Assembly: GCF_000208865.1 (NCBI RefSeq)
Contig: NC_018392.1
Coordinates: forward strand, 682,001 to 746,000
Direction: 5' to 3'
DNA length: 64,000 nt
DNA from: Neospora caninum Liverpool
Lineage: Eukaryota; Apicomplexa; Conoidasida; Eucoccidiorida; Sarcocystidae
Under the pieces are notes generated by a model. That model was not told the origin of the DNA. It saw only the letters and a program-made list of their open reading frames with translations, and ran no database searches. The translations under genes and the position numbers were made by a program. Below, in pieces: positions 1 to 12,440 of the stretch; position 1 is the stretch's first letter; each line of letters begins with the position of its first letter.

Positions 1-550
1 TCAGGCTGTTTCAATATGGCAAGGGGCAGCTGCATTGTCGTTTTTGGGAGCCCGTATTCGCATGTCTCACGAACGAAATACCATCTTCGACGGGTTCCGG
101 ATGAAAAATTGTAGCTTCCGGGAAAATAGAGAAACTGTCCATAAATGAAGAGACGCCAGATTCCGACCCATTTTCAAATCGTCGACCGGAATTCCAAGAA
201 AATTCACAGCATCGCATGACCTCGGCGAACAGTTTCCCATCTGAATGTCGCGAAGTCTTTCCGACGGGTTTGAACACTCTTTCCACCTTGCGACGCCCAT
301 GCGGGCATAAGAGCTTGCGTACGAGCCCCCCGTTTTCGTGGAGCACACCTTTTCTGAAACCAGGATTTCGACGTCTTGGCCCACAACTGTTCCCCCCTCT
401 CTGTAGCCTCACTTCTCTTTCCTTGTCTTTCTCTCCCGTCCCCATCGCGCACCGACACAGAGTCTTTGTGAGGCAAGATGTTTGCGTGCCTCGTACACCC
501 CGTTCGCTCTCTAGCACTTTCGCGCTCCCGCTGTACCTGCGTTCTCCCCA
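1..550. other. Flank beyond the CDC50-like gene, no gene seen
   Basis: This stretch follows the stop codon of the minus-strand CDC50-like gene and probably holds its 3' untranslated region. Open frames exist on both strands, but their translations are low-complexity and show no recognisable domain. A gene cut by the window edge cannot be excluded. Confidence 0.4.
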
Positions 551-1308
551 CTACCCCTCCGCATAGAGAGCTTTGCGAAGCCACGAGATGTCTCCCATAC
601 GTCTCGGGTTCTGCGCTTGGGCATACATTATGACGAGGCAGACGACCAGGCACACAGCGCCGACAACGATGTAAAAGATGCCCAGGAGTGCATTTCGCCC
701 GCCGAGCCACGAAGCTTGTGAGATGACGACGTACTTCCGCCCTGCATAAAAGGCGATTCAGCGTACAGCACGCAAAGGCTCGCTTCGATCCCCCGGTCAA
801 CACTCCATTTCTCCATCAAACAGGAGGAACACCATACACACAACGAATCGCCGGACGCAGTGAGCCGCAGTTCCAGCCGCATTCGCATACGCATAGATCA
901 ATGCACATAGAGACACGCATACATGCACACACAGACACATGTATGAGAAGATTTTTTTCCCTCTGCTTTGCATTCACACACTCTCCGGAAATAGCCCGCG
1001 GTTCTTTTTCACGCCGCTCCTCCCTTCTTTCGATGACAATGCATCTAAAACATGCACTAACGGAAACTTCTGCACTGAAGCACAACTGACGATGCGACCG
1101 CCTGTACTACAGGCAACGCGCTCGCACATCCAGAGGCTCCTTGGGATGTTTCGCACGTGTGACGTACACAATGGTCAAGTAAGCATCTAGTAGGAACACC
1201 AAGTAAGTAACTTCTTCGGATCTTCACTGAATGTATCAGCATCGTTTCTTTGTGAACCCGTGTGTACAGGCGCACACATCCTCTCTATACATATACACAT
1301 TCAGATAG

Positions 1309-1342
<34 letters not shown>

Positions 1343-3239
1343 TATATATAATGTATATGCGTGGGTGAACCCGTCGCGTCCGCGCGTGCCGCTCTCTCCT
1401 TGTGGAGTTATGCGTGTCAAAACCGCATTGACGGAAAGCGTCTATGTAGTGCATGCACACATCAAGAAGTGACCTTACCTCCGAAAGACTTGACGTCATA
1501 TGTATCTCCTGTGATGTTCACGTAGATGGGCAGTTTCAGGGGCGTCTCTTCCACCTTTCCGTAGATTTTCCGGAAGTTCGGTAACGCGGCCTCGCGCATC
1601 CACACAATAAAGTGGCTGTTTTCGACGCCTTCACCCACTCCTGCACACCAACGCGCAGCACACACACCGCTTCAGATGTGACGCAACTGAGAGTCTGAAA
1701 CCGTCCGCGAACTGCATGCATACACAACGCAGACAGAGCACTTGACCAGCACTTCCCCTCCGTTGCACATGCAACTACAAACATACACGGACGAACACAA
1801 TGGCCTGCAAGGCCCGAAACAGATTGACGCACTCTGCAAGACGGATAGCCCTCCCCGTGGAGTCCTGTAGATGTGTACGTGCTATAGACATGCGCGTGAA
1901 TGCGCATGCATACATATATGCATGTAGAGATTTTGCTGTGGTTGAACCGTTTTCGGGGAAGAGGCGCCTTACCGGGCACGTCCATGTGTAGGGCCTTGCG
2001 CATGGCAGGTTCGAAGAGCCAAAAGTCGACGGAGGAGGCGTATTTCTCTCGTTCCTCCTTGCTGGGGTTTTTGAACCTCGAATCGAGGTCGAAGTGCCAG
2101 CAAATCGTGTCTCGCGTTTCGTCCATCGGAATGACCTCGTAGCGGCCCTCCGATCTCTTCCGCAGAAGTTCGAAAGAGTCCGTGAAGACCGAGAGAGCAT
2201 TCAAGCCGCAAGGGTCGAGGATTCTGCCATCGCTCGCCAGGTAGCGCGGACTGCATGCAGTTTTCACGTCGCCGGTCGTCGTGTACACTTTGCCCTAGAC
2301 AGGAAAAGAACGGGGGCACGCAGAGAACTGAAACGTGGCCGTGGAAATGCGGCGTGCAATGCGCAACGGAGGCAGAGAGGGGGAGCGCACTGACCGGAAG
2401 GCGACGACTCGGGAGTCTTCCGTCACGTGGGAAAACTCACCGAAAAACATTTGGCGACTTTCGTGGAGCAAGAAGCGGGACGTTTCCTGAAACTCTCGCA
2501 CACCTCGCTGGTGCCGAGGACGCAGTGAAAAGCGAGTTTACCTGGAGCTGGGAATCGGATCGGGATTTCAAATACCGCCGGTGGTTTTGGTAGTAGTTGG
2601 TCAGCTCGTAGAAGAAGTACAGTGAGCCGGACAGTTCCGTGACTTGAGAGTCAGTGCAGTGCCTGGAGTCAATCTGCAAAAAAGCGAAACGAGAGGGAAA
2701 ACGCTGACGACACTGGACGGATAACTCTGCCTGCAAACCCTGTGCTTACAACGGCCAGAAGATCCCTCCGGCGAATCGACAAGACAAAGGTTTCCCTTCT
2801 GCAAGTGACCCTCGTCTCCTTGTTTCCTTCACTGGTGTCTTCGCCTCTTCTGGTCCATCCCTGCTCCCCCACTCCAGCCGGTCAAAAGACGCTTACCTCG
2901 ATGATGTCCCGGACGCCAACGTCATCTGTGTAGTCAACTTTACATTCGAGAATACTGTTTGAAGTAGCGAGTATGAGAACTCCAAGAGACAGCAGAATCA
3001 CTGAGGCAAGCCCGATAATGCCAGCTGTTCGCGTGGGAGAGAGCAGAGGCTGCCATGCTTGCATGCGCTGCTGCATAAAATTCGTGAACGCCCGATTCGA
3101 GCACAAACACACTCGGCGTCCCTCTCCGTCCTGATGGCAAAAAAATTCGCGACAAACGCCACCACTCCGAATAAAAGAGGGAAAACAGAGAAGGGAAAGG
3201 ACAACAATGACAATACACGTAACAACAGACAAGGATCTC

Positions 3240-3279
<40 letters not shown>

Positions 3280-4132
3280 TCTACACTGCCGTATTGGAAA
3301 AACACTTTCGTTACAGTACCATAAACTGGCTCTTTTGAAGGCAGTGGTGAAGCACACACGTTCCCCGAAGCTCTACCATATATATATATATATATAATGT
3401 CAGTTACTTAAGCAATTAAAGGCAAAATGGAAGGCGGAATTGCGGATCCATTTTTGCTTCATGTTGCCCACTCCGCAAGAGAGTAGTGAACCGTGAGAAC
3501 CCAAATATCAAGCTGTCCCATAGGCGTCCCTCCTACGACTTGTCTAACCGTGCCCCCCTGTAGATCTCCGTCTACTCACGTATCTCTCAAAGTAGAGAAA
3601 GATGTTCCCCTAGAAAACACATCTACTGCCGAGCGGTGTTCAGACATCGCAACTGTGTATGAGCCCATCGACATACATATCTAGATGTGTATACACATAA
3701 GTATATATGCATATCTGATCATACTTCCACATGCATACGCTCCTGAATAAATGAGACGATTTCAAGGAATTCAGTGGTAGACCTCTGGAACTGCATCTTT
3801 TGGGTCGTGTTTCACTATCCAACAGTCATAAATCGCCAAGCGGTTTCCCCTGTTCCGCGAAGCAAAAGTGAGAACACCAAAAGACCTGCCAGTGACGCTA
3901 GCTCACAGGTATGTCTCACCTCGTCTGAATCAGCTGCAGATGCCCGTTTCGAGGATCCAGTTACTGCGGCTGGCGTCCCGTCGTGTCCTTGGACAGAAAT
4001 CGTGACAAACGACGAGTCCTGTCTAACAAGAGAGCTGCCGCGAGGGTGATCGGAGTCGGCCCCGCGACGTGGCTCTGAACCCTCTCCCTCCGCCCGCGTA
4101 GGGGCGACCTTGCTCCGATTTTGGCGAAGCAT
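551..4132 (-). CDS. CDC50/LEM3-family P4-ATPase (flippase) subunit, six exons
   Basis: Non-catalytic subunit needed for folding, ER exit and activity of P4-ATPase lipid flippases (family knowledge). Exons in coding order: 4132-3920, 3130-2897, 2673-2542, 2294-1973, 1640-1479, 741-551. Phases close exactly, giving 417 residues. Seen: the family signature QQRMQAWQP before a first membrane helix at about 106-127; [17 protein letters not shown] and [14 protein letters not shown] in the ectodomain; [22 protein letters not shown] before a second helix at about 375-397; and a short cytosolic end with NPRRMGD. This two-helix topology and conserved ectodomain are diagnostic. Exon 1 (71 residues, no known domain) is the least certain part. 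It is supported by a GAG/GTGAGA donor and a TTTTTTTGCCATCAG acceptor in matching phase, but coding could begin at 3076 or elsewhere upstream. Intron 1 and intron 5 contain (AT)n microsatellites. Confidence 0.9.
1311..1339. repeat. (AT)n microsatellite in intron 5 of the CDC50-like gene
   Basis: About 14 AT units in an uninterrupted run, lying between exons 5 and 6 of the CDC50-like gene. Confidence 0.9.
3247..3276. repeat. (AT)n microsatellite in intron 1 of the CDC50-like gene
   Basis: About 15 AT units, preceded by a short CA run. A second, shorter AT run follows at about 3378-3397. Both lie in the proposed first intron. Confidence 0.9.
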
Positions 4133-7100
4133 TCTTCAGCAAACACAACCAAAAAACTCTGCTCGCGACTTCAACCGGCCATTCCCGTTCCCCCCCCTCT
4201 CCTCTTGGCCGGAAGACTGCTGGTGTTACGGTTCCTATTTATCTTCACTCAGGAGTCACACCTCGTCTAACCACCCCCGACCTCTGCTGTATGTACAGCC
4301 GCGATGCAGAGGCAGCCAAGACACGCGCGCCTGGTCGCGTCGTCAAACCGCGTGAGGCGCGACTTGAGCGGGGTTCCACGCGTCCCCTGGAAACTGGCAC
4401 CGGAGGATTCTTTTCAAAGCTCCACGAAACGCAGAGGAAGAAGCGAAGTTGGAAAGGAACTGCCTCTTGATGGACAGGGAAGCCTGGACAGCTGGTGACG
4501 ATATCACGCGCAAACACACACCAGTCAGTAAGTGTAGCAGGTTCCTGTCCCCAACGTAAGCTCAGAAGGCACAGATAAGGGATTGGAGTGGCCGCAGACC
4601 GACAAACGTCGCTCATAAAAAAAGGAAACAGGGAGATCCATGAATTCCGCGGCCGATAGAGTCAGGGGACACGTTTCTGGCTCATGGAGAGAACAAGGAA
4701 GACTGTAAGGCGGTAGCTCCGCAACAACTTTTGAGAGTAACGATTGAGACATACAGACGAAGGCATCAGAACCTTGTGGGGACATAGACCCCTCAGACGA
4801 ATGGAGAGGTGGCCTCGTCTGCACACGTGTACCCAGAGAAATCGCACCTGGCCTACACGCGTCCGAGGTAGACAGCTTTCAAAGCCGCGGAGAAACTCTG
4901 TCAGAGACGCTGGAACAAGGCAGACTATGAAAGACACTTTTCACGCAGAGACAGCCACAGCTGTTCCGCGTGGTGCAACTGGGCGACTGTTGCATAGCTG
5001 AGAGACAGGGATGGGAATGGGGGCATCCAACAGAAAAAGACACATTTGTCGCATATCGACAGATGACGTGGACCGGCGGGTCTGCCGATACACCGAACAA
5101 AGCTGAGGACAGGAGGACGAGGAAGCGAGAATTGAACAGGGTATGAAAGGGGAAAAGAGTGAAAAAGAAGGGGAAAAAGGATTCCGCCTGCCGCGCGTTT
5201 TCACAGAGAGACAGCGCCACCCGTGCGGCAACGCGCCGAAAATCCCACGATAGACGGATACATGACAAAGAAGAATCCCCAGAAGACAACCGAAGAAATT
5301 TGCTTATTCTCCGCAAGATGACCATTCAAGATACATCCTTAGCGGCGCGTGCGTACACACCTCGAAGGAACTGGAAACAGGATGTTTGTTTGAAGACGGA
5401 AACAAAACACTACTGCAAATGTGAGCCCAGACCTGGACACGGAGAGGACTCCCAGAAAACATGAAGTAGACGAAAGAAAAGATAGATGAGAGATCGTTTT
5501 TGATTGGGATCGTCGCAGCTTGGAGAGAACTGATGAAAAATCGCCAGGATGCAGGGTACTTTATCCCGTCGCCCGAGAACGTGTGTGTCACAGATTTGAG
5601 CAGAGAAAGACGAAGGGTGTCGACGAATGAGGGGAAGAACGAGAAGCCGTTTTCCGCCTGCTTTTCCAACCTCTGCTGTCCCTTTTCTGATGGGAAACCC
5701 TGTTCGTTCTCCCGGTGGATTCTACCGTGCCGTCGACTGATTCTCCGAGAGAGGAGTGCCACAGACTCTCAGTCCCAGTGAGGATGGAACACAGAAGTGG
5801 ATCTTGCGAAAAAGATGGACACTTCTTCTTGAATCCGATGGATAACATCGGTCAAGAAGATCCTACCGGAGAGAGCGCAGCTTTGCCATGAGAAACTCGA
5901 GAAAAAACGAAAGGAAGATGGAGAGAACCGGAGAATGAGGCGGGCGAAGACAGTCGCGGCGCGCTATCTCCTGATGAGGAAGGACATGAAAATGCATAAA
6001 CATCCCAGAAACGCGGGGGAAAATGTCAACACAATGTCAATTTTTCTTAAAAAGAAAAAGCTCGTGCTATTGCCAGCTCCGCTTTTTCAACAGCAATGTG
6101 CTCGCGTTTGCGAGAGAGAGAGGCTGCTGTCGACAGTACTTTGCGAAAAGAAACTAAACCCTATCAGGGCCCGCCAAAAAGCCATCCTGTGCTAGAGAGA
6201 AAACATGACTCGGGAGGGTGTACATTCTACTAGAAACACAACCGCCGTTGTAGAAAAGAAGTGATACGCAAGGATAAAACGTCAAGAACGACGGGAAAAA
6301 GCTGTTAGAAAAAACCTCTCGCTTCTCTCTCCCTGCTTCGCTGGTGTGCCAGCGAGAGCCAGAGTAGAAGAGAGAATACACGGGTCCATACCCGATGTGT
6401 AGTGCCGTAGCATTCTTTGGCGGACGTGATTGGCCACACACACGTCATGGTGTAGCATCAGCAACTGCGATTTCTGTGACTGTTAGTAACTGAGAAATGT
6501 GGGCTCTACTGACGATGCACAGCCCGGATCGCCGAACGTGTGTTCCCTGGATTGTGTAGGTTTTATGACTGTTCTTGCATCACTTGCTGCACGGAGCCTG
6601 ACGACATCCATGTCTACGTTCCCATGGTATAAAGGCTCCCACTTCGCAAATGGTCTCGTTTCCACTTCATATCGGTGCTCAGATAGAATGGCTGTCGTCT
6701 GGGTTAGCCTCTGGGGAGAGACAGTGTTTTTGCTTGAGTGCCGGAGTTATGGGTGGACGGAATTTGAGGAGTCGGGCGCCGGTCAGCCACTTTCTGCGTT
6801 AGTCACCTTTCAAGCGGTGCTCCGCCAGATTTGCATCTCTTTTTACAACATGAACGTCGTGTGACAGACTGGAAGAAAGTTGGAAGAAACGCTGTCGAAA
6901 TCGAGAGACTGCAGTTAGCAACGCCAGGACCCGCAAACACAACTGCAAAGTCTCACGGTAGTTGTAATCACTGTTTGCTGATTCTTGCAGAGGAATGGGC
7001 GTCTTTTCCTCAATCCAAGGGGAGTGAGCATCATATGCCTGAAAATGCTGGTTCTTATGCAGGTGTCATCCCATGAGCAGGAACGGCTTCATTTTTTGTG

Positions 7101-9474
7101 AGACCGTGCCAACGGCCTTCATTAGGACACATAACCCACTTCCACATACGGAGCTGGGTACCGCAACCAGACTACGGGAGGGACAGCGAAGGGTGTTCCT
7201 TTTGTACAGAGACTTCGTATAGTCGACACCGAAGAACGAAATGGGGAAACGAGTACAGGGTACGGCTGCCACATCGGCAGCAAAAGGGGGAAATGGCCTG
7301 GCTTTCCAATCTTGGATCCTCACGATATGGGAGCTCGTATTTTACCGCTCTTGCTCTTCTTGAAGAGTCTCTCTAGAACTTTTGAGAGGGGGGGCTGCTC
7401 GAGTAAGCTAAAACACGTACACATAAAAGTTGTACAGGTGAAAGTATGCAGGCTGAGTGCCTTTTGTGTTTATCCGCGTTGACTGTAGCTCGTATTCATG
7501 CCCTAGCCGACACAACTGGAACGGGGACATCGCTACTCTAGCATTCTGGACCCAGGCGTTCATGAAGCGACTGTCATCACTGGAATCAGCCGGCTCGTTC
7601 ACTACGCGAGACTCGTGTGAACCCTACGTAGGTACTTACACGGAGAGAACGCCGATAGCCATTCTCGAAGAAGGGAGGAGTTTCTTAATAATGTTCCGCT
7701 AATTTTCTTGTCTATGCTTCCCCTATGTTTACTCGAAATCCGATAGCTGATTGGATATGCTCGTTGGAGTCCCCAAAAACTCATTCACATTTCACCATGC
7801 CAGCCGAAGGTCCTGTGTTGGGGGGAAGCTTTTCTGCGTGCCTCATTCCTGAAAACACTGTAAATCAAAACACGCCGTTACACGAAGCTCTTCAGGCAAG
7901 ACTTTATAATTTTCCTTCAAGCACGAAACGTTTTGCAGAGAGTTTAAAGCACGACGGTCTGTGTCACTGCAATTTACGTGAGTTTGCGTCAGCCCCTTGT
8001 TTCGAAAATGTTTTGATTCATTAGAGAAGTGGTATGTGTGCGCCCTGTGTACAAAGCGATCTTTTGTTTCGCTATGCTGCCTTCCTATAGGCGCACCACC
8101 AGCGGATTCCAAAGCGTATGCTGGTACAACTGTTCGATGTGACTCCGTCAGTCTGTATTCTGGGGGCCTTGCACTTGAGAGGATGTCGACAAACGCTGGG
8201 CGGAACCGTGAATGTGCCTGTTGTAGTGCGGTATCATTGGAGTGCTTTTGCTGGCGGTAGTGCATCTGTTCTGTATTTTGATAGATCCTTCCTATTTGCC
8301 TGTAATGGTCGTCGAAGCAAGGAGCTGCGTTATGGCAGTAAAGGTGTCCACTGCAGGTAGCAGTGAAGCTGAATTTATAACGCATGGCGCGACAGGGGCC
8401 ATTTCTGTACGCGAAGGGGAGACAGTCTCAGGCTTCATGTTATCATCTAACCCTTCTTTTGCAGAAGACGAAAACCGTGTAACGGAATAGAGCACCTACG
8501 GAACAACAGGCAACCCCATTGCTCTGTGGGGACAACCTTCTGCCGGGCCCCATTACCGCGGAAACGGTTCTTGTTAGCATGCCCCTTTTCTTTTCTTCGA
8601 AATCAGCATCTTTGGGAACCGCTAGCTTGAAAGGCGGGTTTCCCATCCCAAAAGAAGTGTGCCTGTCGCAATGCCTGCATGTCTCAGATGCTGAGACCGA
8701 GAAACCGTGGTTTGGCAGAGCTTTTATTGCTTTCCTCGCAATATAGCCACGTTGAGTCGCCGATCCACGTCTCAGTTGTGTATCAAGTGTGTGCCGACCC
8801 ATGGTCAACGTCCGTTTCTTCTGCTCTCGTTCGCTCCCTTGGATCTGCCTGTCCACCAGAAAATCGAATCCGTTCTGTAATTGCATCCCCCTTTTTTCCT
8901 GTTACGTCAGCTAGTTTCCCTTGGCATCTCATCATGAGAGCGTTTGCCGGTGGGAACCCTTGTATTCGTGCTACTCCCCACTCAATTAGCATTTCTCTCT
9001 GCTTCCCAGCGTAAGAATCACTTTCAGTTTGAAGATCGCGCTCCTTGCTTCACTGAGTACGACACCTCCGGTGAAACGTGGGAACAACGCCCGTGCAATC
9101 GGGAGGAGAAACTTAAACTCTCAATTTTATTATATCCTAAATCTAATGTGTCTACCAATTTCGCCACATCCGCGACCTATTTCTTAGGCCTAGTTGGTTT
9201 CGAACCTACACTAAAAACTCAGACGGGATCGACTCGCGTAGTGGCACGAGTCGCCGTCGAACACGCGAAGAGCCGAGAAACTGTCGTCAGAGACAGAGCT
9301 CCAAGGCGACATCTTTGCTTCAGCGTTTTTTCCAGGTCTAGTTTGTTTACTGGACTGAGGTTACATTGTCGCCAAGTTCTTGCGGGTGCAAGGCTCTCCC
9401 TTATGACGATTGCTCGAAAAAAGACACGAGCGGCCTTGTTTACAGTCCCCTAGTGCCTGACGTGCTTAGCAATC
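4133..9474. other. 5.3-kb divergent intergenic region with no supported gene
   Basis: Lies between the minus-strand CDC50-like gene and the plus-strand dynein light chain, so it should hold both promoters and 5' untranslated regions. Open frames are short, have atypical codon use and no domain I recognise. The longest (7843-8385, minus, 180 codons) shows no family motif. The one identifiable element is the apicoplast-derived fragment at 9108-9228. Confidence 0.45.
9108..9228 (-). pseudogene. Apicoplast-derived nuclear insertion (NUPT) with truncated tRNA-Leu(UAG)
   Basis: Read on the minus strand from 9173, the sequence begins GCGGATGTGGCGAAATTGG and continues GTAGACAC, the acceptor and D-arm of bacterial/plastid-type tRNA-Leu. 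An anticodon arm with loop TTTAGGA (anticodon UAG) and the start of a long variable arm follow. The match ends near position 9108, within the T-arm, so no CATCCGC 3' acceptor strand is present. Just upstream on the same strand (9228-9190) is the T-loop TTCGAAA in a T-arm, then an acceptor-like AGGCCTA end, as expected for the preceding tRNA of a plastid tRNA cluster. The stretch is much richer in A+T than its flanks. One anticodon-stem pair is mismatched (G-A). I read it as a short non-functional transfer from the apicoplast genome. Confidence 0.65.
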
Positions 9475-11317
9475 ATGGCAGGCACGGTAAACGAGGTCGA
9501 CGAAGTCATTCGAAACTGGATTACTGACAATCCGAAAGTAGTTGGCTATGTGGTGATCACTGCTGACGGTGAGCTTGATCCCCGTTGTGCATGCAAAAGT
9601 CAACGTTAGCAGCACTATTCCCCAGCGAGAAATCACGCGAAGCCTCTTCCTGAACAAGGGCCGATTGAAACAAAAATTGTCCCTGCTCTCGGAATTGTCT
9701 ACACCGTAACACCGATGCATCCATTCGCTTCTCACCAACGTACCAATCGGGCGCGAGCTAGTCCGACTAAGCAGGATCACTAACCGTAGCCAATTGATTA
9801 CCTGCCAGGCCATTTTTCAGGTTTACGCCGAAACATCACTCCAGATGTGGTCACACATTGGTTCCTCCAGAATGGCATACACAACGCGTCTTCCTCGTTT
9901 CCGAGGACCGACGTTTGATCGACGCGACGAGCGCCCGCGATTTACTTTGGAAGGCGCCTTTTGTTTGCCTCTCTCACAGTTCAGTTTAGCTTCGCATTTG
10001 ATCGCGTTTGCACCCCAGAAACGTGCGCTGGGGCCGCGGAGAGCAGTGTCTTGCTTGACGACTTGCGAGCGGATTGAGGAAATTCAGAGGAATCTCCAGA
10101 CTTTTTCTCACTTCTGCTTCGTACAGGGATCCCGATCAAGTACCACGAGAAGATGCCTCATGAAAAAGCCGTTCAGTACGCTGCATTATTGTCGTAAGCG
10201 TCGCCAGTGAGCGAGAGGACTTCTTTAGTGTCGTTATCAACCCGTCAGAAACCGCGTGCGTCCCTCGTCGGCGATTGATGAAGCGGTCACAAAGGACAAA
10301 CTGCTCAGGTTACACATTCCTCACAATCTGGCTGTTGAGCGCGCCTTTCTGGAAAGTGAGGTCTTTCACGGCTCTGGTTTCTTCCGACGCCTCTTCTGCC
10401 ACTCCACGTCGTATTCACGTTAACCGTCGTTGTCTGCCGAATACAAGTAAATACCTGCACCAAGCCACTTCTTGCTTCGCAGAGCAAGAGCGGCGCGCTG
10501 TTCGATCTAGTGCCCCTTCACACTGTTTTGCTGTTTAACCGACTTCAAATCCCCCCATTTACTTCCACCTGGGGGTCTGAATTCTTTTCCTGCGTGTCAG
10601 GTCCTTTTGCATGCGGTCCCGCCAATGCATCCGAGAACTGCTACCCAGTGACGTAAGCAAAGATACGTATACATACACATGCGGTGGTTCAGCGACGTGA
10701 GCGACGACGGATATGTCTTCGCATGTCCAACCTGTCATCAGCATGTTAATAAATAGCAATAACGATGAAACGTATGTGCGTAACATAACAACATGGAAAA
10801 TTAAGCTGCATTGCGTTCACTGGATACGTTTCAATGCGGCTGTTGCTGCCTTCAAGCCGACGACTCCGGATACGCGTCGAGGGCAAGCGTGCCCGTGGGC
10901 GACAGCCCGGGTCCTACTGAACAGATGTGATATGCAAGAATACTATCTACGCGTACTGAACGTCTCTTGATTTTCTCATCCTCTATCCGCCCCCCCCTGC
11001 TTGGATCATGAACAGAGCTGATGATGCACGTTTCCTTCCACGTCTCCACGGAGTTGCAGCAGTGTAGTCTGTTCCGCATCTTTGCCACTTTGGCCTTTTC
11101 CTACGAAGCAGGGCGAAAACAAAAAAAATTCTTTCCGGTGTTGCTTGTGCAGAACGAGCTGACCTCTGTTAGGCTCAGGACCAAGGAAGGTACCGAGATT
11201 ATCGCCGTCCAGTTTGCTGGGTACACACTCATTGCCATTCAGAATTGTACCGGACAACCTTACGACTACGGTGAAGAGAGTGTTGAACAGAAGGAGCAAG
11301 AGTGGGAAGAACTGTGA
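9475..11317 (+). CDS. Dynein light chain, roadblock/LC7 family, four exons
   Basis: Small dimeric subunit that binds the dynein intermediate chain in cytoplasmic or axonemal dynein (family knowledge). Exons 9475-9568, 10127-10193, 10601-10652 and 11153-11317 join in phase to give 125 residues. The start is MAGTVNEVDEVIRNW. Family blocks in order: VVGYVVITADGIPIKY, the QYAALLS helix, SRQCIRELLPS, SVRLRTKEGTEIIAV, and YTLIAIQN at the end of the core fold. All splice sites are GT-AG with G/GTGAGC, TC/GTAAGC and AC/GTAAGC donors. The protein is about 25 residues longer than typical members because of an acidic C-terminal tail rich in Glu (YGEESVEQKEQEWEEL). It converges on the myosin gene, with stops about 1.1 kb apart. 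Family assignment is secure; which dynein it serves is not visible. Confidence 0.92.
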
Positions 11318-12440
11318 GGGTTAACGTAGAACTTGAAACAGACGAAAAGAGGTGACCACATGATAATGACAAGTGGACCGGACGGAGGAAGGAGACACAA
11401 CGGCAGCACGTGGGGCAGGCCACGAGTGCCCAAAGTATGTGCTTTGAACCGAATGGTTCAAATCCACTGGGATAAGATAAGTGTAGTTTCCTGGCTGATA
11501 GCACAAACGTGGTCAGCTGGTTTTGGGACAACACGAAACACCTTGCCTGTGATTCGTCCGTGAACCACAAAAACGATTTTACGCTTGATCATCCCTACTG
11601 TTCGAAACAATAGCAGAAACAGTCTTCCTGGATTTCCCCTGTGTGCGAAAATGCATTCCCGATTTCGCCCTTGTCAAGGTCTGGGAAGTCGGTGTTCGAC
11701 TTCGCTCAATTTCAGTCGGCGAGAGCTTTTCCTCTCACGGGAACGAATTTAGTTGGAAATAAACCAACAAATGGATATCGGGATCCAGGAATCCAGGTTC
11801 CCATATTGCCGGCGAAATCATATTTCAGGCCCAGCTCGATAGCGGAGCTGCTCACGTCTATGGTGTACTGAAAAAATGTCACACATGGATTTTTACATCG
11901 GAGAATTAAGCACCTGCCAGATATTTGCTAGCATCCCCCAACAGCATTATAAAAAGTGGTGCGAAACTTGAACGATCGCGGAACCGCCGACCCGGCTGTT
12001 GACAGCGATATCCTTCCTTTTCACCAGGATAAACAACATTCCCAATAAACTACCTTGTAGAAAAGGTATATCGAGATACCATCGAATCTCTGAGCTTCAA
12101 CCGAAAAATCGAGTTGCGGCGACTTCGGTGACTGACTATGTATGCCTTGGCGTACCAAACTGGGACACCTCATGATAGAGACAAAATCACTCGCTTGCCG
12201 CTGGTACGACTGCAGTAAGGGACTCCCAGCATCGGAGGGGAACTACCACGTTCCAATTATTTAAGCCGCGACGCTACAGCGAACATGATGCAGATATTTT
12301 TTCACATTCCTTGGACAGAACAGCGATTTTTGCCTTTCTTGCCTTCCTCTTGTTCCGGATGGCTCGTTTTAGAGTGTCAACAGTCAGTGATAGTACTTTG
12401 AAAGCTTATAGTCTGTGAAATAGTTCTTTGACAGAGAGGC
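11318..12440. other. Convergent intergenic region, 3' ends of two genes
   Basis: Separates the stop of the dynein light chain (plus) from the stop of the myosin gene (minus). It should hold both 3' untranslated regions. I see no gene, tRNA or notable repeat here. Confidence 0.5.
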
